Assembly: GCA_963920525.1 (NCBI GenBank)
Contig: OY986435.1
Coordinates: forward strand, 221,866,399-221,930,398
Length of the DNA: 64,000 bases
Source: Dichetophora obliterata
Lineage: Eukaryota; Arthropoda; Insecta; Diptera; Sciomyzidae
Reading direction: 5' to 3'
The position numbers were made by a program, and so were the translations under genes. Each line of letters opens with the position of its first letter. Within the stretch, counting starts at the first letter, position 1. The notes beneath the pieces were generated by a model. It did not search any database. It was not told the DNA's origin and was given only the letters and a program-made list of their open reading frames with translations. Positions 10,740 through 18,873 of this stretch are shown one piece after another.

Positions 10740-10958
10740 CTGAGCCAGCGCGAACGCAGCTCCAACCTAAATTTCATTGGGCCAGCGCGAACGCAGCTCC
10801 AACCTAAATTTCACTGAGCCAGCGCGAACGCAGCTCCACCATAGAGCCTACTGAGCCAGCGCGAACGCAGCTCCACCATAGAGTCTACTGAGCCAGCGCG
10901 AACGCAGCTCCAACCTAAATTCAATTGAGCCAGCGCGAACGCAGCTCCAACCTAAATC
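10740..10958 (+). repeat. ~37-bp tandem array, six copies, in 5' LTR
   Basis: Six copies of a unit built on GAGCCAGCGCGAACGCAGCT, with two alternative tails (CCAACCTAAATT and CCACCATAGAG). The 3' LTR carries eight copies, so the array changed length after or during insertion. Confidence 0.9.
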
Positions 10959-11294
10959 CAACTTGGTCCGCGCTATTTCTCACCCGTGACTACGCCAGCC
11001 AAGCGCGTTACAATTAGGGCCAATAAGATTTCTGTTGTTTTGTTTACGCAGTAGGACGCTCGTATATCACCTTCCTCAAAGCCCCAGAAATATATAACCA
11101 CGAAGTTCGTAAAATAGAAATAAGAAAACCAGCATTGTTTAGCTATAAGACAGGTGAATTGTTCAATAAACTCATCATTGTTAATAATTTGAAACGTAGA
11201 GTTTTTGATTTGGCGTCTGCAAATATTATAAATTATTTGCAACGAATTCTGGGTCCGGCGAGCCGACCCCAGCTGGAAAAACACTTCGTTACAA

Positions 11295-11312
11295 TGGCGC
11301 CCGAGCAGGGAC
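11295..11312 (+). other. Primer-binding site, tRNA-Lys type
   Basis: TGGCGCCCGAGCAGGGAC lies one base after the 5' LTR. It differs at one position from the well known complement of the 3' end of tRNA-Lys (TGGCGCCCGAACAGGGAC), which primes minus-strand synthesis in Lys-primed elements. Confidence 0.85.
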
Positions 11313-12457
11313 GCCAAATCAATCTCTAAAATAAGAATTAAGCTAAATACTTAATTTTATCATCAAAACAGTGATTGAACAATTCACGAATTATAGCTGC
11401 TCAATATCGAATATTAGGTAGTAGAGCAATCTGGTATATTCATTTTACACATTGATACTTAGCTGCTAGAATTTGTAGTAGACACTCTTAGTACCACGCA
11501 AAATTGGTAGGTGGAAGATTACTACACCACGTGAAGGTTCTAAGGACACTTAACGTCACCATACAAATTCATCGCGTGATTTATCGTTCAACAATTTTAT
11601 TTAACGGCATGAATTTGCATTTCTTTATCGTAACGCAAATTCACAGAGTTTTGATTTTTCCTAAATAAAATTTATATTTAGCTTTAGAATTTGGCAATAA
11701 ATATCCTCAATACTACGCAAAACTGGTAGGTGAAAGATAACTACATCGCGTGAATGGTCTTGAGGAAATTTAAGGATCGTAAGCCAAATTTACTGCAGTT
11801 GATTTAGCTATCATTTTGTTTTGTTTAAACGTTTCTTTTATGTCGCGAACAAGCGGATAGTTGACAAGTCCTATCCTTTCGCAAAATGATTTAAGAACGC
11901 TTAAGGAAGTACAAAACCATAAGAAGATTTGATAGTGAGACGGTTCACTAAAATATTTTGCAGTCGCGTCCAAGATAGTTGAAGAATCCTATCGCTTCGC
12001 GTAAGAATATTTTAAACGGTTGATTTATTTGGCTAAGACCAAATAGGCACAGAGAGAGAAAATAAATTGTTGTTATAATACTAGAATAGCGAAAAAGACA
12101 GGTGGAAGATTCCTGTCGCTCGCATTCCTCACGTATTTCAATTTTATCTCACAGATAGTTGAAGATTCCTATCTAGACTGAATCAAAGTTTCCTTTTTAA
12201 TTATATTGCTTTTTGAATTGAAGGTGGAAAAAGCCACCCAAGCGCATTCGAGCGTGAGACCTAGCAGGGGCTAGGACAAACTCAGTCCGAATTATTGAAA
12301 TCTAAATACACTGAATAAATTTAATAAATTGTAATTTGACATTAACCTTGGAATTTCAGAGGTAACAGAACAGGTAGACAAGGTAAGAAGTTGTTGAGGT
12401 AAAGGTTTCCTTGCATTTTCTTTAAGCTTAGGTGGGTTGGTTGACAAAAGATTAAAC
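11313..12457 (+). repeat. 5' untranslated leader with recurring short motif
   Basis: This 1.1-kb stretch between the primer site and gag has no long plus-strand frame. A motif related to TAGGTGGAAGATTMCTAC recurs: near 11508, 11725, 11968 (TAGTTGAAGAATCCTATC), 12100 (CAGGTGGAAGATTCCTGTC) and 12155 (TAGTTGAAGATTCCTATC). It is often followed by a CGCGTGA- or TCGCTTCGCG-like string. The role is unknown. Packaging or translation signals normally lie in this region of LTR elements. Confidence 0.5.
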
Positions 12458-13678
12458 ATGAACAGACACAATTCTACAGTAGCAGAGTTCATTCGTGGAA
12501 TAAAGGAAATGGTCCGGACGTCGTGGATCCACAGCCTGCGTAAAGACGATTTAACAGTCTACGCCCTGGAATTCGGGTTCAGTGAGGACGGAACTGTGGA
12601 AGAGCTGCGCAAAAGATTTGCGACAGCTGTAGCCGACATAGAAGAGGACCCAGTACTACAAAAGCGATTGGCCGAGCTCGAAAATAAACATAGCGAGAAG
12701 AGAGCCCCATCACCACGTCCACCCGGTTCGACGATTATGCCAAATATACCGGGCCATACAGAGGCACCTGCGCAGATGGCTGTACCCGAGATGCTGCCAG
12801 GACGAGGGAGATTTAATGAGACCCCGTCTTACGGAAATATAATGGACCAGGTACGAAAGTGGTCAGTCCGTTTTAACGAGAGCCGAGATCCGCTGGAATT
12901 CGTAGAGTGGCTGGAGGAACTGTGTGGTGTATACCACCTAGACAAAAATCACCTGCCGAGAGTTATGCCAGAGCTGCTCATGGAGGGAGCACTCATTTGG
13001 TGGCGCAACAATAAGATTCCAGGAGAGGCATGGATGGATTTCAAGCATCGGTTCCTGACATATTTCCTGCCTGCTCGATTCTTCGAACGATTGGAAGACC
13101 AGCTTCGCAGCAGAGTACAGCGACCGCAAGAAAAGTTTAAGGTGTTTAGCCTGGACCTCATCGATTTGATGCGGCATGCAAATTGGACCGAGACCCAACA
13201 GCTGGAGCGAGTGTTTCGGAACTGTCGCCAAGAGTACCAACTCTATATCCGGCGTCGAGATTTTTCGACGTTTTCAGAGCTGTTGTCTTTAGCAGAGGAC
13301 TATGAACTCATCCGAGAGCCAGGTACGCTGACAAAAACTCCCCAGAGGAGTAAAGAAGAATTACACCGGGTCGCTACCCCAAGTATAACACATGAAAGAA
13401 TTCCAGCTCAACCGCCAGACCAACAACACGTTCGCAACGCAGCAGAACCATCTACGGAAGCCGACTTTGTCGATTTAAAAACAGCATGCCATCGATGCGC
13501 ACGCCCAGGTCACCAGCCAGCCAACTGCCAAAACGAAAGAGTATACTTCTGTAAGAAATGTGGACGACGGGGACGCGCGACGTATGAATGTTGTGCACCA
13601 CCACCGGGAAATGCCAGAGGACTCGCTCGAGGCCGAGGAGAGAACGAGTCTGGACGCAACCCTCCTCGGAGACACTAG
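12458..13678 (+). CDS. gag: Gag polyprotein (406 aa)
   Basis: This is the structural capsid/nucleocapsid protein of the LTR element. The start is taken as the ATG at 12458; seven in-frame codons upstream lack an ATG. Residues ~120-280 resemble the retrotransposon gag domain, with the hydrophobic and Trp-rich pattern FVEWLEEL, ALIWWRNN and AWMDFKHRFLTYF. The C-terminus has two zinc knuckles. The first is a perfect CX2CX4HX4C (CHRCARPGHQPANC, ~344-357). The second, CKKCGRRGRATYEC (~365-378), has Arg where His is expected, which should weaken zinc binding. An Arg/Gly-rich tail follows. The frame is fully open and overlaps the pol frame by 91 bp in the -1 direction, as expected for expression of Pol by frameshifting, though no slippery heptamer was identified. 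Confidence 0.9.
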   Translation: MNRHNSTVAEFIRGIKEMVRTSWIHSLRKDDLTVYALEFGFSEDGTVEELRKRFATAVADIEEDPVLQKRLAELENKHSEKRAPSPRPPGSTIMPNIPGHTEAPAQMAVPEMLPGRGRFNETPSYGNIMDQVRKWSVRFNESRDPLEFVEWLEELCGVYHLDKNHLPRVMPELLMEGALIWWRNNKIPGEAWMDFKHRFLTYFLPARFFERLEDQLRSRVQRPQEKFKVFSLDLIDLMRHANWTETQQLERVFRNCRQEYQLYIRRRDFSTFSELLSLAEDYELIREPGTLTKTPQRSKEELHRVATPSITHERIPAQPPDQQHVRNAAEPSTEADFVDLKTACHRCARPGHQPANCQNERVYFCKKCGRRGRATYECCAPPPGNARGLARGRGENESGRNPPRRH

Positions 13679-15264
13679 GATACCTGCAAGTTGATGACCG
13701 CCGGATTTGGGCACACGTGATGATAGAGGGGATTAACATGGAAGCAACAATCGACACAGGAGCAACGCGCAGTTTCGCCAGTCAAGCATTAGCAAACAGG
13801 CTGCGAACAGCAAGATACCAACAATTGTCAAACACAAATGTGCGCATGGCCGATGGCTCACTCCAAGTAGTCGAAGAGACCCTGACGGTGAAGGTGAAGG
13901 TAGAGAAGAGAGAGTGCCAACTGTCAGTACTCGTCCTACCCGGTGTAGCAGACGACCTTCTCCTTGGGATGGACTTCCTGTTAAAAACAAACGCGTCGTT
14001 CGGGTGGGGTGGACAAACAGTTACCCTACGGCCTACAAAGGAAAGTTTACCGGTCCAACCAGTCTGTACCACTATAGTCGAGGTACCAACGGATATAGAA
14101 GCAGAACCTCAACGCTGCCCTTGGCTAGAGAGACGAAAACAAGAAATGTGCGATAACCCAGGCGAATTCACGGATTATCGTGAGGAGGATGGTCAATTAT
14201 ATCGGCACATATCGAAGCAGCTTGGCAACAAAGACGCCGTCGCATGGAAGTTGTGCGTACCCTCCTACTTACGACGACGAGTGATGGCAGAAAATCACGA
14301 CCAGTCTAGCACTGGCCATCTTGGTGGGCGCAAAACTATTGGCCGAATAACCCGCCTCTACTACTGGCCAGGGTTGTTTAGGACCGTCAGAGAATATATA
14401 CGAAGTTGCAAGGTATGTCAAAGGCACAAGGCTAGCCAACAAGCAGGGCGTGCAGAGCGCAAACTTAGTCAGGCTACGCACGATCAGGCGCGTCACTATA
14501 ATATGCGCAGGCGTGACTGGAAGCCAAGGATAGGTGACATGGTACTCGCCAAACAACATCCTCTGTCCAGCGCCATCAACAGCTTTGCCGCTAAACTAGC
14601 CCCCAAATACGATGGCCCATACGTCGTCGTTGGATTTAGTTCACCAGTAATAGCGCAAATTCGTCAGAAAAGTGAATCAAAAATTAAAAAGGTACATGTA
14701 AGCGAACTGAAGAAGTTCTACGACGGGACCAACGTCGTTAAACAAGGTCAAAGGGCGGCCGCATCCGCTAAAACAACTGCCAACGGCGGCAGCAACCGCG
14801 GCAACAACTGCAGAAGGGCGGCAGCATCCGCAACAACAACTGCAAAGGAGGTTGAAGACGATGACGACGGGACCAACGTCGTTAAACAAGGTCAAAGGGC
14901 GGCCGCATCCGCTGAAACAACTGCCAACGGCGGCAGCAACCGCGGCAACAACTGCAGAAGGGCGGCAGCATCCGCAACAACAACTGCAAAGGTGGTTGAA
15001 GAAGATGGCGACGGGACCAACGTCGTTAAACAAGGTCAAAGGGCGGCCGCATCCGCTGAAACAACTGCCAACGGCGGCAGCAACCGCGGCAACAACTGCA
15101 GAAGGGCGGCAGCATCCGCAACAACAACTGCAAAGGTGGTAGAAGAAAAGGAAGACGATGATGACGGGACCAACGTCGTTAAACAAGGTCAAAGGGCGGC
15201 CGCATCCGCTGAAACAACTGCCAACGGCGGCAGCAACCGCTGCAACAACTGCATGAGGAAGTAA
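13588..15264 (+). CDS. pol: Pol remnant: protease, integrase zinc finger and integrase C-terminus, repeat tail; RT/RNase H/IN core deleted
   Basis: An open 558-codon frame in -1 relative to gag. In order: a retropepsin-like aspartic protease with IDTGATRSF near residue 55 and LLLGMDFL near 128; a jump directly into the integrase N-terminal HHCC zinc finger (ENHDQSSTGHLGG ... SCKVCQRHK, ~residues 232-285); a second jump past the whole DDE catalytic core into the integrase C-terminal region (THDQARHYNMRRRDWKPRIGD ... LAPKYDGPYVVV, ~295-370). It ends in a long Ala/Thr/Gly/Asn repeat. Reverse transcriptase and RNase H (roughly 600-700 residues) and the integrase core (~150) are missing, yet both junctions keep the reading frame. 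The product could still mature Gag but could not copy or integrate DNA. Confidence 0.85.
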   Translation: MLCTTTGKCQRTRSRPRRERVWTQPSSETLGYLQVDDRRIWAHVMIEGINMEATIDTGATRSFASQALANRLRTARYQQLSNTNVRMADGSLQVVEETLTVKVKVEKRECQLSVLVLPGVADDLLLGMDFLLKTNASFGWGGQTVTLRPTKESLPVQPVCTTIVEVPTDIEAEPQRCPWLERRKQEMCDNPGEFTDYREEDGQLYRHISKQLGNKDAVAWKLCVPSYLRRRVMAENHDQSSTGHLGGRKTIGRITRLYYWPGLFRTVREYIRSCKVCQRHKASQQAGRAERKLSQATHDQARHYNMRRRDWKPRIGDMVLAKQHPLSSAINSFAAKLAPKYDGPYVVVGFSSPVIAQIRQKSESKIKKVHVSELKKFYDGTNVVKQGQRAAASAKTTANGGSNRGNNCRRAAASATTTAKEVEDDDDGTNVVKQGQRAAASAETTANGGSNRGNNCRRAAASATTTAKVVEEDGDGTNVVKQGQRAAASAETTANGGSNRGNNCRRAAASATTTAKVVEEKEDDDDGTNVVKQGQRAAASAETTANGGSNRCNNCMRK

Positions 15265-15830
15265 AGAGAAGGAGGAAGATGGCGACGGGACCAACGTCGT
15301 TAAACAGGGTCAAAAGGCGGCAGCATCCGCTGAAACAACTGCCAACGGCGGCAGCAACCGCTGAAACAACTGCAGGAAGACTGGAGAGATGAAGAAGACG
15401 ACGACGGGACCAACGTCGTTAAACAAGGTTTGAACGCGGCAGCAACCGCGGCAACAAATGCAAGAAGGCGGCAGCCACCGCTGCAACAACGGCAACCGAA
15501 GTGAAAAGGAGATAGTGGGGATGTCGACGGGACCAACGTCGCTAAACTGGGTCAAAAGGGCGGCAGCAGCCGCTGTAACAACTGCACGAAGCGGCCGCAG
15601 CCGCATAAACAACTGCACAGAAGTTTTAGAGCCAGAAGGAGTACGACGGGACCAACGTCAATAAACAAGGTCCAAATCGCGGCTGCATCCGTGGCAAAAA
15701 CTGCAAAATCGCGGCAGCATCCGTAGCAAAAACTGCAAAGAGGGCGGCAGCATCCGTGATGACAAATGCAAGAGGCGGCAGTAACCGCGAAACAACTGCG
15801 AAGTAGGTGGAAAAGGCTGAAATAAAACGG
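14722..15830 (+). repeat. Coding tandem repeat, 8 units of 144 then ~120 bp
   Basis: Units start with GACGGGACCAACGTCGTTAA at 14722, 14866, 15010, 15163, 15284, 15403, 15526 and 15645. Spacing is 144, 144, 153, then about 119-123 bp. The first four form the C-terminal tail of the pol frame and encode a DGTNVVKQGQRAAASAETTA-type block of about 48 residues, nearly identical between copies. From 15264 the frame is closed and the later copies are degenerate. The near identity of the first copies suggests recent unequal exchange. Confidence 0.9.
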
Positions 15831-16328
15831 AAAATATAGTCAGCAATGAAGTAAACGGCGAAAGATTAGGGTAGTTTTGGCATTACAGCGTCACTAGCTA
15901 ATTTCGTTTATTATTGCCTAACTATGATAAATATTGCATGCAATTATATCCCCACTCATAGGCGACAAATCCTCTGTCTATATAGAAACTTGTCAATGAT
16001 TGTATTCTACGCGCTCCAAAATCCCCCACCGATTACCAATCACATATTTTGCTAAATTTTCCCTAGCGGTCGTACATACTGTCGTACCGACCAAGTTGGG
16101 CGGCATCATTCACATGTGTGAATACGACTTGGTAAAATGACCAACATGAAGCCACAGCACTGAAAATATCGAATTTGCAAAGTCACAACACTGACGATTC
16201 AAATTTCATTCGTTGATAATTCGAATTGCAAGTAAACACGCAAATAAAGGTAATCCCGTAAATTTTAAAAATTTCATAGATAATAAACAACTTAAACTTG
16301 ATCTGTTCAGGGATTTGTCCAAAGCATA
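15831..16328 (+). other. Non-coding spacer before the third ORF; possible splice acceptor
   Basis: No plus-strand open frame. The sequence just before the ATG at 16329 reads ATCTGTTCAG/GG at about 16300-16312, a plausible 3' splice site. env-type third ORFs of gypsy elements are usually made from a spliced RNA, so this position fits, but it is only inferred from the sequence. Confidence 0.35.
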
Positions 16329-17570
16329 ATGGAGCACACACGCCAGCATGACAACGGGCAACCCGCCCACATAGAGGAGCAGTGTCGACAAATCGACGCG
16401 CACGACGTGACACAGGTCGAGACAGGACCATCGGCCATGAGCGCGGGCAAGGTAGGCACACCAGCAGAGCTGCAAGAAGCAACTCGAGAGCAGGTCATAT
16501 TGTACTATCCACCAGGGCCAGGCAGCATAACAATTTATCGAGGCGACTATGAGCGCATAGCGTGTGGTCGTCTGTTCAACGACAGCCTTATTGAACTGTA
16601 TCTGCGGTGGTTATACTGTCAACAGACCGCTTCGATGCAAGAAAGCGTACATATTTTTAGCACGCACTTCTTCGCACAGCTCAGTCGAGTCAACAGCGGC
16701 GATTACCAGCAGGACCAGGTAGATCGTCTCCGGCGTTGGACTAAACGCATTCAATTGCTGCAGAAGTCATACGTTTTGGTGCCAATAAATTAAAGTTGCC
16801 ATTGGTACTTGGCAGTGGTGCACCTCAAACGTCAACTGAGCCCAGTGCCACGACATGGGCGAATCTGGATATTAGATTCCTACGCAAATGTGCCCAGGAA
16901 CCACGTCGCACCGATGCTACGCAAGTATCTCCAACATGAGTGGCTGGCCACACACCCAACCGCCACACCAACAGCTTGGAACGAGACGACGCTGCCGTGC
17001 TACGACGTCGAAGTGCCACAGCAGATAAATTCTACTGACTGCGGGCCATTTTTAATTCATTTCGCGCAATTATTTCTGCGCCAACCGTCGCGAGACCTGA
17101 GGACAGTCGGAGGTCGAGGATGGTTCACCCCAGCAGAAGCCGCCAATAAGCGTCGAGAACTTGCTGAACTAGTACGAAACCTCGTTAGTGAACCCATTCG
17201 CGCCAGCTTGCCTCACCTGTACCTGAACGAGTTCGCGAATTCAGCGAGCACCGATAAAGTGTCAACAGCAAAAATTGCGTCACTAGGCAGCATGCCAGCC
17301 AGAAAGCCCAGACAGCGCCAACGAACACCACGCCGACTTCAACGGGACGACTCGTCCACTGAAACCACGTCCACCAGCAGCAGCAGCTCACCCACGCAGT
17401 CAAGCGCCAGCGACACTGACAGCAGCAGCTCCAGCTCAAGCTCCAGTAGAGTGTCACCGGGAAACATCACCCCAAAGCCGACGCTAGAGCTAGCGACAGT
17501 TCGTCGCCAATCATTTTCAGGGTGGCCACTGCATCACAACCACGACAGAGTGTCATTCAAGCTCACGTGA
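16329..17570 (+). pseudogene. Ulp1/SENP-like (C48) cysteine protease in the env position, one premature stop
   Basis: From the ATG at 16329 the frame shows a Ulp1-type pattern. RLFNDSLIELYLRWLY corresponds to the substrate-side motif near the N-edge of the C48 domain, and VHIFSTHFF follows. A TAA stop at 16791-16793 interrupts. The same frame then continues with the catalytic histidine in CHWYLAVV (~16803), aspartate in IWILDSYAN (~16875) and the Gln...Cys pair in PQQINSTDCGPF (~17015-17050), the classic Ulp1 QX5C spacing. A Ser-rich, acidic and basic tail follows to 17570. Ulp1 proteases remove SUMO or related modifiers in eukaryotic cells. The four catalytic positions are all present; the single stop just before the histidine and a frame change at the 3' end suggest a lightly decayed gene. 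Its function in the element is unknown. Its location downstream of pol is where env normally lies. Confidence 0.75.
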
Positions 17571-18865
17571 CTAAACCAACGACAAGAACCGTCGCCGCGC
17601 GAAAAGAATTCGCAAACGATTATATGGGACAAAAATGCCACACAAACGGCAGCGCCCAAACACGCGTTGTCAGCACTATGATAAGCTCGCCACGACCGCA
17701 AGCAGCCTTTCAGGGTGTGCCAGGTCGCACCGCCGTAGGCTGGCCAGAGCAGCCAGCACCGCCTCACAGCTCGCCAAAGCAGCAAGCAGCAGTCCACCCG
17801 ACGCCAGAGCGCGTCGTCATCATGAGCTCGCCACGACAACAAGCAGCCTTTCAGGACGTGCTAGGTCGCACCGCCGTAAGCTGGCCAGAGCAGCCAGCAC
17901 AGCCGCACAGCTTGCCAAAGCAGCAAGCAGCAGTCCATCGGACGCCAGAGAGCGTCATCGTCATGAGCTCGCCACGACCACAAGCAGCCTTTCAGGACGT
18001 GCTAGGTCGCACCGCCGTAGGCTGGCCAGAGCAGCCAGCACAGCCACACAGCTTGCCAAAGCAGCAAGCAGCAGTTCATCGGACGCCAGAGAGCGTCATC
18101 GTCAGGAGGTCACCACGACCGCAGGCAGCCTTCCATAGCGCGCCAGGTCACATAAGCATGGGCTGGCCAAAGCAGCCAGTACCTCCTCATAGCTTGCCAA
18201 GGCAGCAAGCCGCAGTACACCAGACGCCAAGGAGCGTCATCATCACGAGCTCGCCAAGACCGCAGGTGCCCCATCACAGCGCACTAGGTCACATCCCCAC
18301 GAGCTGGCCAGAGCCGCCAACATACCCTCTCAGCTTGCCGAAGCCGCAAGCGCCCACTCGTAGCGCGCAGATACACGCCAGTACCCATTCTTCTGGTAGC
18401 CTCGAAAGGAGCCCGCAAGGTTCAAGGATAACTACCACTAGCTATGTGCCGCAACGACAAGCAGGATTCTCGCCGAAATGGAGGAGTAATCTTCAGCAGT
18501 CCATGAAACGTGCCAGAGACCGCATCTGCCTCACCGGGGCAGAACACGGCAGCACTCAGCAGCACATCAGAGCTTGGAATCCGGATCCGCTGTTTCTTCA
18601 AGGACTTATGGCCAACGAAACGATGGCAGCTACCACAGACGAAGAATGCGCCGGGGACACGAGAGACCACCATTCACAGGACGAATGGTCAACGCAACCC
18701 CTCATCGAGAGCGACCCTCAGATACGCCAAGTCATGGCAGAGGCCCGGCGTAAATGGAGGCCAGGCAAAAGGGTCCGCTTCATCCACACCAGTTCAGGGG
18801 TGCAACATCAGATTAACATCTGGCGAGATGGTACCGAAGTCGTCCGTCACCGCTCCCGGAAGTAG
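17522..18865 (+). CDS. Pro/Gln/Ser-rich repeat protein of the LTR element (unknown function)
   Basis: A 447-codon open frame overlaps the end of the Ulp1-like frame by 49 bp in another phase. The apparent start is a GTG and the frame is open well upstream of it, so this may be the continuation of the protease ORF after a frameshift. Residues ~55-290 are five repeats of about 47 residues (SSPRPQAAFQDVLGRTAVGW... type). The last ~120 residues are non-repetitive and charged, containing ARRKWRPGKRVRFIHTSSG. No signal peptide or membrane segment was seen, so it does not look like an envelope protein. It ends 8 bp before the 3' LTR, leaving only the polypurine tract. Confidence 0.6.
   Translation: MATASQPRQSVIQAHVTKPTTRTVAARKEFANDYMGQKCHTNGSAQTRVVSTMISSPRPQAAFQGVPGRTAVGWPEQPAPPHSSPKQQAAVHPTPERVVIMSSPRQQAAFQDVLGRTAVSWPEQPAQPHSLPKQQAAVHRTPESVIVMSSPRPQAAFQDVLGRTAVGWPEQPAQPHSLPKQQAAVHRTPESVIVRRSPRPQAAFHSAPGHISMGWPKQPVPPHSLPRQQAAVHQTPRSVIITSSPRPQVPHHSALGHIPTSWPEPPTYPLSLPKPQAPTRSAQIHASTHSSGSLERSPQGSRITTTSYVPQRQAGFSPKWRSNLQQSMKRARDRICLTGAEHGSTQQHIRAWNPDPLFLQGLMANETMAATTDEECAGDTRDHHSQDEWSTQPLIESDPQIRQVMAEARRKWRPGKRVRFIHTSSGVQHQINIWRDGTEVVRHRSRK
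17684..18388 (+). repeat. 141-bp coding tandem repeat, five copies
   Basis: Units beginning AGCTCGCCACGACCGCAAGC (or close variants) start at 17684, 17825, 17966, 18107 and 18248, exactly 141 bp apart. Each encodes 47 residues in the same frame. Copies 2 and 3 are the most alike. Confidence 0.9.
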
Positions 18866-18873
18866 GGAGGAGA
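18862..18873 (+). other. Polypurine tract
   Basis: The purine run AGTAGGGAGGAGA abuts the 3' LTR start TGTAAGG at 18874, the usual place for the plus-strand primer of LTR elements. Confidence 0.75.

Larger units (their letters stand above)
9375..11293 (+). repeat. 5' LTR (1,919 bp, lacks its first 61 bases)
   Basis: It matches 18935-20912 with an initial offset of 9,560 bp. It ends ...CACTTCGTTACA directly before the primer site. The intact 3' LTR begins TGTAAGG, pairing with the TTACA end; here those first 61 bases are replaced by the 14-mer GAGCCGACCCCAGC (9361-9374), a string that also occurs near the 3' end of the LTR (11261-11274). It carries a 33-bp array (10047-10161), six copies of a ~37-bp array (10740-10958), a possible TATA element near 10562 and an AATAAA at about 11164. 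Confidence 0.9.

Noticed and set aside
14677..15294. 205-codon minus-strand frame rich in Cys, Val and Ala
   Set aside because: It is the antisense of the 144-bp coding repeat; open only because the repeat is GC-rich and in register.
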